This document shows, piece after piece, positions 52,305-60,760 of a stretch of 64,000 bases of DNA; position 1 is the first letter of the stretch, and each line of letters begins with the position of its first letter. The notes under the pieces were generated by a model. It did not search any database, was not told the DNA's origin, and saw only the letters and a program-made list of their open reading frames with translations. The DNA comes from Lyngbya sp. PCC 8106. GTDB lineage: Bacteria > Cyanobacteriota > Cyanobacteriia > Cyanobacteriales > Microcoleaceae. The position numbers and the translations under genes were made by a program. The stretch spans positions 1-64,000 of the forward strand of contig NZ_AAVU01000042.1 in the NCBI RefSeq assembly GCF_000169095.1, given 5' to 3'.

Positions 52305-53123
52305 CTACATTTCTTCCAAATGGGATGAACTGCGTTTTCCGGGAACTAAACCTCGACGTTCTGAAGTAATTGCTAATCGCATAAAACGACTTAAGTGTTG
52401 TAAATTGGGATGATCGGATAATAATTCTAACTGTTCTAACGCTTCTTCGAGTCGATAGCCGGAACGATACAAAATCCGAAATGCTTTTTTCAACAGCGCC
52501 AAATCTTCTGGGCTAAAACCTGACCGTTTTAAACCAATACTATTCAGCGATCGCACTTTCGGAGGTGTTCCTTCTACCATCATAAACGGAGGTACATCTT
52601 GAACAATGCGCGTCAATCCAGCAATCATTGCTAGTTTACCAATATGAACAAATTGATGCACACCCACAAGTCCACTAATTCGGGCTTGAGACTCAATATG
52701 AACATAACCCGCTAATGCCACACTATTAGCAATAATAACTTGATCTTCAATCACACAATTATGAGCCAGATGAGAATAAGCCATTAACAGATTTTGATTT
52801 CCTAAAATGGTAGCTTGACCTTCATAAGTCGCCCGATTAATGGTGACATATTCTCGAATCACATTATCATTACCAATGCGGACAAAACTAACGCCTCCCT
52901 GATATTTTAAATCTTGAGGTTCAGTTCCAATAACTGCACCCGGAAAAATTTGATTGCGATCGCCAATTTCTGTCCAGCCCTCAATCACGACATGAGGGCC
53001 AATGGTTGTATCACGCCCTACCTTAACATTTTCCCCAATCACAGCATAAGCTCCCACTTGTACACTGGGGTGTAGTTGTGCTTTGGGATGAATAACAGCC
53101 GTTGGGTGAATTAAGGTGATCAT
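52305..53123 (-). CDS. lpxA: UDP-N-acetylglucosamine acyltransferase
   Basis: 272 residues. Left-handed beta-helix hexapeptide repeats start at IHPTAVIHPKAQLHPSVQVG, with GAVIGTEPQDLKYQGG and the catalytic His region AYSHLAHNCVI. The C-terminal helical part (KKAFRILYRSGYRLEEALEQ) is present. First step of lipid A synthesis in the cytoplasm. It follows fabZ by 90 bases in the lpxC-fabZ-lpxA order; lpxB, often next in cyanobacteria, is not found within the window. Confidence 0.96.
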   Translation of the reverse strand: MITLIHPTAVIHPKAQLHPSVQVGAYAVIGENVKVGRDTTIGPHVVIEGWTEIGDRNQIFPGAVIGTEPQDLKYQGGVSFVRIGNDNVIREYVTINRATYEGQATILGNQNLLMAYSHLAHNCVIEDQVIIANSVALAGYVHIESQARISGLVGVHQFVHIGKLAMIAGLTRIVQDVPPFMMVEGTPPKVRSLNSIGLKRSGFSPEDLALLKKAFRILYRSGYRLEEALEQLELLSDHPNLQHLSRFMRLAITSERRGLVPGKRSSSHLEEM

Positions 53124-53214
53124 AGAGATTTGTAATATTTAGGGTTGGTGATGGGGGGTGATTTCAGAATGTTTAAAATCTAGTCCGATCTCTAAAATCA
53201 CCTGATAACGCTGA

Positions 53215-53724
53215 TTAGTCTATGCTAGAAAACATCAATTCGCCTTCACAAGTCCGTTTACCATCCACTTCGGCTTTGGCTTGAACTTTGGCAAAACGAC
53301 GGCGTTTCAAGGAAAGTATATTAACCGTCATAATCAGTTGATCGCCGGGAACCACGGGACGACGAAATCTGACTTTATCGATGCCTGCAAACAGGAACAA
53401 GTTCCCATCAACATCAGGAATTTGGGTTAAAATCACTCCCGCGACTTGGGCCATCGCTTCGACGATCAAGACTCCGGGCATAATCGGTTTTCCGGGAAAA
53501 TGCCCTTGAAAATGAGGTTCGTTGAAGGTGACATTTTTGATTCCCACCGCCCGTGTACCGGGTTCATACTCAATGATGCGATCAACGAGGGCGAAGGGAT
53601 AACGATGGGGTAACAGCTTTTGAATTTCTTCGACACCCATAACAGCTTGAACCACTTTTGTCGCGGTGCCGTTGGGGGTTTCCACAGGGTTAGAGTTAAC
53701 AGGATCGGATTTTACGTCTGACAT
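53215..53724 (-). CDS. fabZ: 3-hydroxyacyl-ACP dehydratase
   Basis: 169 residues. A variable N-terminus (to about residue 28) precedes the hot-dog fold with the catalytic His in HFPGKPIMPGVLIVEAMAQV and Glu in the same helix; HRYPFALVDRIIEYEPG and VRFRRPVVPGDQL are also diagnostic. Dehydrates 3-hydroxyacyl-ACP in fatty acid elongation, balancing lipid A precursor use. Middle gene of lpxC-fabZ-lpxA. Confidence 0.96.
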   Translation of the reverse strand: MSDVKSDPVNSNPVETPNGTATKVVQAVMGVEEIQKLLPHRYPFALVDRIIEYEPGTRAVGIKNVTFNEPHFQGHFPGKPIMPGVLIVEAMAQVAGVILTQIPDVDGNLFLFAGIDKVRFRRPVVPGDQLIMTVNILSLKRRRFAKVQAKAEVDGKRTCEGELMFSSID

Positions 53725-53800
53725 TTGATCAAATTCACAGTTTCTAGTTAGCTTCCCATTTGTCGGTCAACTCTAGCAATAAAGTTCAACGACAGAGGGT

Positions 53801-54673
53801 TCAATGGGCGGCTAGGGCGACTTGTTGAATGCGTTGAACCAGTTGGGTATGTAGGTGGTGTCCGGCTTTGTAAGCCAAGTAATGAGCTTGGGGAATAACT
53901 CCCAACAAGCTCAAATCCCCTACTAAGTCTAAAATTTTATGACGGACGGGTTCATTTGAAAATCTCAAAGGGGGATTTAACCAACCGTCGTCGCCGCAAA
54001 CCAAGGCATTATCGAGGGTTCCGCCTTTGATTAATCCGGCTTGTTGCAGGTGTTCGACTTGATGATCGAGAACGAAGGTGCGGGCCGGGGCGATCGCTGT
54101 TAAAAAGTCTTCCTGTTGCGGCACCCAACTATGCCATTGTTGACCGATCGCCGCCATTTCAAAATCTATGGCGTAGCTAAAGCGAGTTTCGTCTGCGGGG
54201 ATAGCCATCACAAAAGCATCGCCCTGACGCACGATTATTTCTTGGCTAATGGGTATGATTGGGGTGGTTTGGCAGGTGATTGCGAGTCCTGCATTTGCGA
54301 TCGCTCTCGCCCAGATTTTAGCTGATCCGTCTAACAACGGAATTTCTGGGCCGTCAATTTCGATGCGGGCGTGATCAACTCCCATGAGTGTTAAGGCGGA
54401 TAATAAATGTTCGACAGTACGAATACTGGGTTTTAAGTGAGGATTTGAATAGTTAATATGATCGGCAATTGCGAGTTCGGTAGAAAGTGTGGTGGAAACG
54501 ACTGATTTAATTGTTGCTGGAATAATCGGTTCTTCGGGTAAATCAACTCGCACAAAATAGCGTCCGACTGCGGAACTGGGTAAAATCCGAACAGTTGTTT
54601 TTAAACCGCTATGTAAGCCGATACCCGACTGAATAATTTCCGAAGCTAGGGTGTGTTGAGTATTTTCTGTCAT
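53801..54673 (-). CDS. lpxC: UDP-3-O-acyl-N-acetylglucosamine deacetylase
   Basis: 290 residues. LASEIIQSGIGLHSG, the zinc ligand region TVEHLLSAL, EIPLLDGSAKIWARAI and HKILDLVGDLSLLG (second zinc His and Asp) are intact, as is the C-terminal catalytic-base region KAGHHLHTQLV. Committed step of lipid A synthesis; zinc-dependent. First gene of the lpxC-fabZ-lpxA run. The start follows AAAGGAGAA. Confidence 0.96.
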   Translation of the reverse strand: MTENTQHTLASEIIQSGIGLHSGLKTTVRILPSSAVGRYFVRVDLPEEPIIPATIKSVVSTTLSTELAIADHINYSNPHLKPSIRTVEHLLSALTLMGVDHARIEIDGPEIPLLDGSAKIWARAIANAGLAITCQTTPIIPISQEIIVRQGDAFVMAIPADETRFSYAIDFEMAAIGQQWHSWVPQQEDFLTAIAPARTFVLDHQVEHLQQAGLIKGGTLDNALVCGDDGWLNPPLRFSNEPVRHKILDLVGDLSLLGVIPQAHYLAYKAGHHLHTQLVQRIQQVALAAH

Positions 54674-54837
54674 TTGTTCTCCTTTGACTGTAAGTTGCGA
54701 TCATTGTTGCCGATCTCAAGGTTTTTTGGCAATCTCACAGTCTGTTAATAGAAGTTTTGACTGACAGCTAGGGCAACAACTCAAAAATGTTCCTAACGAT
54801 GAATATACAATAATTTTAACGCCAACTGAGATGAATT

Positions 54838-55242
54838 TTAGGGAATTGACATCATGGAAGCAGCCGTACAAACCCGCATCATCATTTCATCGGTTGCTGC
54901 ATCATAAATTGAAGAAAGGTTGCCATTATCAATGGCTGACGGAGGTCTAATATTATCAATTTCATTATAATTTGAAACGCCAAGAATATACCACTGCCAA
55001 GTGCGACAATGACTTTTAGCATAGACCATTTCATCACCAATTTTGTAGGTAAATAAAGTTTCTCCTTTGTCATATAAACGAATACTGTACATGGAGACAT
55101 CAAGATAAAGCTTTTTTCCCATAGATTCTCCCATATAAGACCAATAAAAAGGAGATTTTTCGGCGTTGGCGCCAGGAGTCTGGATTGAGATTAAGGTGGT
55201 GAACACAATCGCAATAGTTTTCGCAATAGATTTGATATTCAT
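54838..55242 (-). CDS. Exported hypothetical protein, 134 aa
   Basis: A signal peptide (MNIKSIAKTIAIVFTTLISI, cleavage near ANA-E, about residue 27) is followed by a small beta-rich domain: GKKLYLDVSMYSIRLYDKGE, TLFTYKIGDEMVYAKSHCRT and a second Cys in MMRVCTAASMM. Two cysteines in the mature part could form a disulfide. I do not recognise the family. It sits between lpxC and the DndD-like operon with no obvious link. Confidence 0.7.
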   Translation of the reverse strand: MNIKSIAKTIAIVFTTLISIQTPGANAEKSPFYWSYMGESMGKKLYLDVSMYSIRLYDKGETLFTYKIGDEMVYAKSHCRTWQWYILGVSNYNEIDNIRPPSAIDNGNLSSIYDAATDEMMMRVCTAASMMSIP

Positions 55243-55318
55243 TATGCCAGATAGAGACAGCTACTTACTGGTTACGAATCTCTCGCCCTAAAATCAGAAT
55301 ATTTATCGAAAATAGTTG

Positions 55319-57385
55319 TTAAAACTCATAATTTACTTCTAAAATCTCCGTATATTCAAACTCATTGGGACTGTATTTAACCAAAGGATAACAAACCCCG
55401 CCTAATTCGATAGAGTCTTCCTCACAATCTGTTTTGGGGGAATTGTAAGACAAAATATATTCTCTACCAATACGTTTTTCCATTTCTTGGGCGACTTCTC
55501 CCCGCCATTGAGTTTTCGTGACTAAGACAATTAACTGATTGGCTAATTCTGGAATAATTTTAGCAATTTGACGGCGATAAATTTCATCTAAACTCCCAAA
55601 AGGAGAATCCATAACAATCGGAAATGTACTGCTATCTGGCCCCATGAGGGTATTTTTTTGACTCCATTCTCGCACTCCTTCAATAATTCCACCAATAAAA
55701 GATAAACTAAGAATTTGATTTTCTCCTGTAGAAGCGGCGACTTGGGCTTCATCTCCGGCTGTAGTTTCAACTAATCTTAATTCATATTGTTCAGTTAGCT
55801 TAGGAAGATAGGGAGTAAAGGAAATTCGACTAAAAATATTTTGAACTCGACTTTCTAGTTGCGAACGAAATTGTTGATCTAAGCGATCTTTGACTTGAGT
55901 TAAACGGGTAATTGCATCTTGAGTTTTTTCAATTCTTCTTTGGGCTAAAACTTGTTTCATTTCATTCATTTTTAGCTTATCAATCTGTCTTTCCAGTTGA
56001 CTGACTGAACTCTGGGTATTTTCAATTTGTTGTTGGTTTGAACCCGTTTCACGGTTGAGGTTATTGATTTTAGTTTCGACTTCATCTAAGCGTTTTTGAA
56101 GTTCCTGAATATCTTCATCGGGGTAATTTCTCAGCTTTTTTTTGAGATCATCAAGTTGGGTTTCAATTCGAGATAACTCTGTCCTATTTTGGTTTAAGTT
56201 TGCTTGTTGTTGATCAACTTTTTGCCAAAATTCCGGAACTCGCTTTTCCATTTCATCAACTTGGGTACTCATGCGAATTGCTGTTTCTTCCACATCTGCA
56301 ACTCCAGCTTTTCCTAACCAACTTTCGACTTCTTCTCGGTTGGGGGTTCCTGGGGTTAATTCACTCCCACAAATACAATGCTGTTGATGAATTAAATCTT
56401 GAATAAACTGTCGGGTAATTCCCGTTTGGAGTTCTCCTTTTTCTCTCAACTGTTCAAATTTTTCTCGGAATTTAGGAATTGCTTCTGAGAGGAAAACAGT
56501 ATACCCTCGTGTAGAAATCTCTTGACGAATGGTTTCATTTGCTTGTTGAAGTTGTTGTCGAATTAGTTTTGCTTGTTGTTCGAGTTCATCTCGGCGTTTT
56601 TGCAATTCTCCAGCCCCTTTTAAGTCTAATAAACGACTGCTAAGGGTTCTTTTCAGTTCATTTTGATGATCTAACTCTTTTTCGATTTCGGTTTGACGCC
56701 GATTGAGTCGATCTATTTCTTGTTCTAATTTTTTCTTATCTTTGATATATTTTTTAGTTTCTGCATCTCCAATTAAACTCAGATCTGTTTCTAAAGATTT
56801 TCTGGCTTCTCCTAAATGTTTAATCGCTCGATTTAAGACTTCTACGCCTAATAATTCTTTTGTTGCTTCGGCAATTTCGGCTTTTTTATCATCTCTAACA
56901 ATTTGTTCAATTCGTTCACCATCAAAGAAAAAATATTGATGTAAACTGATTGGTAAAATTCGATTAATAATATCATCAGGATGTTGAGGCGGTATTGTCC
57001 AACGTCCATCATCTCCCGCCACTTGCATATACAATTCACTGGGAGATTGTTCGATTTCTTTATTGTTTTTATACGCCCGACAAACTCGTTTAACTTGATA
57101 GCGTTTATTGTCATGTTGAAAGACAACTTCAACCCAACACAATACAGGTTTTCCGGGTTCTGACTCTGCGATCGCTCTTTTATTGACTAAAGACTTAGAA
57201 GCCGCAAAAGCAGCACTAAATTTATCATACAACACCCAAGTAAAAGCATTCATTAATGTTGTTTTTCCCGCCCCATTATTCCCATGAATAACTGTCGTAT
57301 TCCGAACTCCCGAAGCTAAAATTATTTCAGGGGTTTGACTGTAGAGTTGACGAAAATTGCAGAGACGAATTGAAATCAGTTTCAT
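55319..57385 (-). CDS. DndD-like SMC/Rad50-type ATPase
   Basis: 688 residues. The N-terminal ATPase half has Walker A GNNGAGKTT (35-43) in an ISIRLCNFRQLY...IILASGVRN context and FFFDGERIEQIV, typical of DndD/DNA-sulfur-modification ATPases. Two long coiled-coil arms (about 195-300 and 360-480) flank a hook with HCICGSEL (CxC). The C-terminal half has the ABC signature region (TGENQILSLSFIGGI) and Walker B (FPIVMDSPFGSLDE). DndD supplies ATPase activity for phosphorothioate modification; dndC, dndE and dndB are not next to it. Its first codon overlaps the stop of the 80-residue gene. Confidence 0.85.
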   Translation of the reverse strand: MKLISIRLCNFRQLYSQTPEIILASGVRNTTVIHGNNGAGKTTLMNAFTWVLYDKFSAAFAASKSLVNKRAIAESEPGKPVLCWVEVVFQHDNKRYQVKRVCRAYKNNKEIEQSPSELYMQVAGDDGRWTIPPQHPDDIINRILPISLHQYFFFDGERIEQIVRDDKKAEIAEATKELLGVEVLNRAIKHLGEARKSLETDLSLIGDAETKKYIKDKKKLEQEIDRLNRRQTEIEKELDHQNELKRTLSSRLLDLKGAGELQKRRDELEQQAKLIRQQLQQANETIRQEISTRGYTVFLSEAIPKFREKFEQLREKGELQTGITRQFIQDLIHQQHCICGSELTPGTPNREEVESWLGKAGVADVEETAIRMSTQVDEMEKRVPEFWQKVDQQQANLNQNRTELSRIETQLDDLKKKLRNYPDEDIQELQKRLDEVETKINNLNRETGSNQQQIENTQSSVSQLERQIDKLKMNEMKQVLAQRRIEKTQDAITRLTQVKDRLDQQFRSQLESRVQNIFSRISFTPYLPKLTEQYELRLVETTAGDEAQVAASTGENQILSLSFIGGIIEGVREWSQKNTLMGPDSSTFPIVMDSPFGSLDEIYRRQIAKIIPELANQLIVLVTKTQWRGEVAQEMEKRIGREYILSYNSPKTDCEEDSIELGGVCYPLVKYSPNEFEYTEILEVNYEF

Positions 57386-57624
57386 TGCACCACTTCCTTA
57401 ATAATTTTGAGGATATCATCATTAATATTACGAGGTATTTTCATATAGAGTTTATCGCGTTCGGCTTGTAAAACTCGTTCAATTATTTCTTGAACTTCTG
57501 GAGACGCATCAGCTAAGGGATCTTGAAGATTATTTGAGTCACTTTCGGTCTGATAAGATGATTTGTTCTCAGCAAAAACATTAGAAATTGTGCGACTTAA
57601 ACTTTCAGAATATTGTAAACTCAT
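57382..57624 (-). CDS. Small acidic protein translationally coupled to the DndD-like gene, 80 aa
   Basis: The first 45 residues are polar and probably disordered (SYQTESDSNNLQDPLADASP), and the last 35 form a helical segment (VQEIIERVLQAERDKLYMKI, NDDILKIIKEVVQ). Its stop overlaps the start of the DndD-like gene (ATGA), which suggests tightly linked expression and perhaps a complex. No family recognised; too short and different for DndE. Confidence 0.65.
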   Translation of the reverse strand: MSLQYSESLSRTISNVFAENKSSYQTESDSNNLQDPLADASPEVQEIIERVLQAERDKLYMKIPRNINDDILKIIKEVVQ

Positions 57625-57709
57625 TTTATGGAGGTTTAATTATCTCTAAATTTTACTGTATCACAGATCAAATTTCATAAGAGTGATCTTAATTTTTATT
57701 TGAACTGAA

Positions 57710-59098
57710 TCAAAGATCTAACAAACCATATCGCTTTTGTAATTCTAGTAATTGCATTCTGGCTTCTCCGGCGTTATCAGCTAAATCCGCAAATTCTAAA
57801 AACCGTTTTAACTCTTTTCTCAACAAATTGCGTTCAACTTCTAAGGTATCTCGCCCCAAATCGGGTGGAAGTACAATCATATCAAATAAAGTTGCTCGTT
57901 CTTTGTGCGGATGAGGGCGCAAAATTCGTCCCCGACGTTGTACAAATTGACGAGGATTGCTGCTACTCGCAAGAATCACTGCATTTTGAATCGCCGGAAT
58001 ATCAACGCCTTCATCTAAACACCGAATCGCAACTAACCCTTGTAATTGTCCAGTTTCAAACTGATGACGAAGCTTTTCTCGTTCAATTAACGGGGTTTCT
58101 GCGGTATAAGTATTCACCCGATAACCGAGTTTCATTCCTAACAATTCTACCGTTGCTTCTAACTGACGAGTCGATGAAAATTCACTACTTTCCATACTCC
58201 CATCTCCACAATAAAACAAAGTATGAGTTGTCTGTAAACGATTTTTCATTAACTGATGCAAGGCTTGAATTTTGTTAGAAGCTGACCCAATTAATCGCGC
58301 CCGTTGGATTAATAAAGCGGTAATTGTTTCATTTTTTTCGAGATTTTTTTCCTCCATCAATGCCCAACCAATCCGAGTCGTTAACCGAGAATAGGCGCGA
58401 CTTTCGGCTGCGGTTAATTCGACTAAAATCGGATAATAAAGATAGTGAACTAAAGCCCCCTGACGAATCGCATCAGCGAGGGTGAGTTCGGGTTGCAAAA
58501 CAGAACCAAAATATGCGATAATAGAATCAGTTCCTTCTTCATCAAAATGACGTTCAGGTGTGGCGGATAACCCCAAACGTAACCCGATATTTCGAGGTAA
58601 ACTTTCTTCTAAACGGGGTGAACCTAAGTTATGAACTTCATCGCCAATAATTAGGGTTTTTTCGGGAAAATAGCGCAGTTGAGACTGAAACCCCTCAGAA
58701 ATTAAAGTGGCGTTTGTCGTAATAACAGTCAGAAACGGTTGAAAACCTGAACCAATATTATAAAGTTGGGCAGAAAGTTGACGTTGCCAGTTGTGAACAC
58801 TTTCAAATGCCAACAGAGGTTTTAAGCCAAATTTTTCCGCCTCTCGCCCCCATTGCGTCACGAGATGACAATAGGGACAAATAACCAGTAAAACCTGTAG
58901 ATTTATTTGGCGATAAAGTTCAGTAGCAATTGCTAAAGCGGTAATCGTTTTACCACTTCCAGTTGCCATTTTTAAGGTTCCTCGTCCCTGATTGGTAAAC
59001 CAACTTTGAACTGCTTTTTCCTGATAAGATCTCAGTTGAATAGAAGCCGGAAGTCTGGGAACTCCGAACAAAGATACATCCTCTAATGGTAGATTCAC
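57710..59098 (-). CDS. DEAD/DEAH-type helicase, phosphorothioation-restriction-like
   Basis: 462 residues of superfamily 2. QLRSYQEKAVQSW (Q-like), Walker A ATGSGKT (about 45-51), DEVH in TLIIGDEVHNLGSP, motif III GLSATPER, motif V CLDEGVDIP and motif VI QFVQRRGRILRP are all intact. Length and order fit the helicase family that is genetically linked to dnd clusters and called DNA phosphorothioation system restriction enzyme. There is no obvious nuclease domain. First gene of a three-gene same-strand unit with the 80-residue and DndD-like genes. Confidence 0.8.
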   Translation of the reverse strand: MNLPLEDVSLFGVPRLPASIQLRSYQEKAVQSWFTNQGRGTLKMATGSGKTITALAIATELYRQINLQVLLVICPYCHLVTQWGREAEKFGLKPLLAFESVHNWQRQLSAQLYNIGSGFQPFLTVITTNATLISEGFQSQLRYFPEKTLIIGDEVHNLGSPRLEESLPRNIGLRLGLSATPERHFDEEGTDSIIAYFGSVLQPELTLADAIRQGALVHYLYYPILVELTAAESRAYSRLTTRIGWALMEEKNLEKNETITALLIQRARLIGSASNKIQALHQLMKNRLQTTHTLFYCGDGSMESSEFSSTRQLEATVELLGMKLGYRVNTYTAETPLIEREKLRHQFETGQLQGLVAIRCLDEGVDIPAIQNAVILASSSNPRQFVQRRGRILRPHPHKERATLFDMIVLPPDLGRDTLEVERNLLRKELKRFLEFADLADNAGEARMQLLELQKRYGLLDL

Positions 59099-59229
59099 CG
59101 ATGACTTATACTGACTAAAAAAGCAAAAGAGAGAATAGGGAATTAAAAGCCGGATGTATAATCTTTATTTTATAAAGAGTTTTATTGGAGTTTAAACCCC
59201 TAAATTATCTCCAGATTAAAAGCAGAATT

Positions 59230-59640
59230 TTATTGAGATTCCCAATCGGGACAAGTATCATCTTCAACCCCTGTCGGGTGCATGGCACAAACTAGCAAAT
59301 TTCCCCCGTACACATGACCATGATAATGTTGACAACCCCGACAAGCCGAATACTGAGTCGAGGTGGGATGAACGTAGGTTACAAAGGGTTCAAACTCACT
59401 CTCGTCGAATTCTAATTCTAGGTCAAAGTAGATATCAAGAATCGGTTCAACAATTTCATTGAGATATTCTTCCAATTCTGGAAAGACTTTATTGTGAACT
59501 TCTTCGGTAATTTCTTCTGAAAACTTAGTCAGTTCATCAACCATTTGATCCCAGTCTCTACTGATATCAGTGAACAACTTTTCGACTTCATACACTGCCG
59601 TCCCGACTGCTTCAAAAAAATCTTTTGACCAATCTTCCAT
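59230..59640 (-). CDS. Conserved cyanobacterial protein with C-terminal Cys/His cluster, 136 aa
   Basis: From ATG 59640 (MEDWSKDFFEAVGTAVYEVE). The N-terminal 85 residues are acidic and helical (EEITEEVHNKVFPELEEYLN, EIVEPILDIYFD). The last 45 carry CRGCQHYHGH, LVCAMHP and DDTCPDWE, a cysteine/histidine set likely to bind a metal or cluster. The tail is widespread in cyanobacterial proteins of unknown role. A Met six codons upstream (59658) is an alternative start. Confidence 0.75.
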   Translation of the reverse strand: MEDWSKDFFEAVGTAVYEVEKLFTDISRDWDQMVDELTKFSEEITEEVHNKVFPELEEYLNEIVEPILDIYFDLELEFDESEFEPFVTYVHPTSTQYSACRGCQHYHGHVYGGNLLVCAMHPTGVEDDTCPDWESQ

Positions 59641-59746
59641 CAGATTTGCCACCTGCATATTAACGATTTTTCAGACAAAGCCGTATAGAATAGGCTTCAT
59701 CTGGAAATCCAGTATAACACTGCCACCTTAATAGACTGGGGAGATT

Positions 59747-60121
59747 TTACTCTCGCTTCAGACGACGCAGTTCTTCCTGTAAATTTTGTACCTGTTGGCG
59801 CAATTGTTCAGCCGGGTCAACGGACGCGGATTGATCATCTTCGGCGTCAATGATCTCAATTTGACGGGGTTCTGGGGGATTTTGAGTTGAGCTTTTCGGT
59901 TGGGAAGGTTGTTGTTGAGCTTGCTTGAGAGTATCTTCTACAAAACGACGAGCTTCATCTGTCGTCATCTCGCCTCGCTTCACCAATTCATCAGCAAGTT
60001 TTTGAGCCTCAGTTCTCAACTCTGCCATGTTCTTAGCCGCTTTCTCGCCTGCATAAGCAGCTAACCCAACACCTAAGTAAACAGCTTTCTGGACGAGATC
60101 TCCTAAACCTCGGGGTTGCAT
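59747..60121 (-). CDS. Phasin-like protein
   Basis: 124 residues from ATG 60121, which follows AGGAGG. The frame runs open to 60247, but that extension overlaps the SRP RNA gene, so it is not protein. GLGDLVQKAVYLGVGLAAYA and ELRTEAQKLADELVKRGEMT followed by TDEARRFVEDTLKQ resemble the phasin/PHA-granule-associated helix; a disordered Gln/Pro/Ser middle and a C-terminal coiled coil (RQQVQNLQEELRRLKRE) follow. Its role may be granule or surface binding. No PHA genes are nearby. Confidence 0.75.
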   Translation of the reverse strand: MQPRGLGDLVQKAVYLGVGLAAYAGEKAAKNMAELRTEAQKLADELVKRGEMTTDEARRFVEDTLKQAQQQPSQPKSSTQNPPEPRQIEIIDAEDDQSASVDPAEQLRQQVQNLQEELRRLKRE

Positions 60122-60149
60122 AATGCCTCCTATCTGCCTACAGACAAAA

Positions 60150-60247
60150 GTGGCCCGGAGTCTACGCCTATCTAGAGCATCCCATGTTGCTGCTACCTTC
60201 CGGTCCTGACAAGATTTGGGCGTCTTGACCGCGTAGATCCGAGCCAC
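60150..60247 (-). ncRNA. ffs: Signal recognition particle RNA (4.5S-like), 98 nt
   Basis: The minus strand reads GTGGCTCGGATC...GATTC-type ends with GTGGCTCGG paired to CCGGGCCAC at the 3' side, fixing the ends at 60247 and 60150. The core holds GTCAGGACCGGAAGGTAGCA, the conserved SRP hairpin with the GGAAG tetraloop context. SRP RNA binds Ffh for co-translational targeting of membrane proteins. The phasin-like gene starts 28 bases downstream on the same strand. Confidence 0.95.
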
Positions 60248-60283
60248 TTATGAGTTTAACACAAATTTTTAATTTTTTCCACT

Positions 60284-60550
60284 TCATTCGACAACAACAC
60301 ACCATTCAAGAAGTTCATAGCTGACGCAGCCATTTTGAACCAGGGGGTCTTGCTCAACAATTGCCTTTGCTTCTTCTTTTGACGCCGCCTCAAACAGAAG
60401 CATTCCCCCGCCTCGCTTCCCCCAGTAGCCGGTTTTGGCTTTGTGTCCTTTCGCGATTAAATCTTTCACGTAGGCGACATGAGCCGGAACATACTGATCA
60501 AAGACTGGTTTTTCGACAATTCCTTCTTCTATTTTGACAAACCAGGGCAT
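60284..60550 (-). CDS. YciI-like protein
   Basis: 88 residues with the ferredoxin-like YciI fold: MPWFVKIEEGIVEKPVFDQY, PAHVAYVKDLIAKGH, GGGMLLFEAASKEEAKAIVE and QDPLVQNGCVSYELLEW. The His and Asp residues proposed as an active site in YciI proteins are present (AHVAYV and EQDPLV). Function is unclear; the family includes small dehydratase- or chlorohydrolase-like enzymes. It is a short unit upstream of the SRP RNA gene on the same strand. Confidence 0.88.
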   Translation of the reverse strand: MPWFVKIEEGIVEKPVFDQYVPAHVAYVKDLIAKGHKAKTGYWGKRGGGMLLFEAASKEEAKAIVEQDPLVQNGCVSYELLEWCVVVE

Positions 60551-60760
60551 TTGTGTTAACGATTAATATTAGGTTCTCAATTCATTATCCAATGTTTCTG
60601 AACTTCCACTGTTTAGATAGATACAGCTTTTACATTCTCAGATCGAGACGAATCAGAAACAGTCAACTTTTGTAGTTTACTCCACATTTTAAACTGATCA
60701 TTTTTCCAAGAATAAAATCTTTACAATCCTGGAGAGTGAATTGACTTCCCTTCTACTCTT

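Noticed and set aside
57382..57624. 80-residue protein as DndE
   Set aside because: It lacks the DndE helical core and is mainly a disordered head with one helix; only its position resembles dnd genes.
59747..60247. 166-codon frame extending the phasin-like gene upstream
   Set aside because: Codons 1-42 lie over the SRP RNA gene; the AGGAGG site just before 60121 marks the real start.
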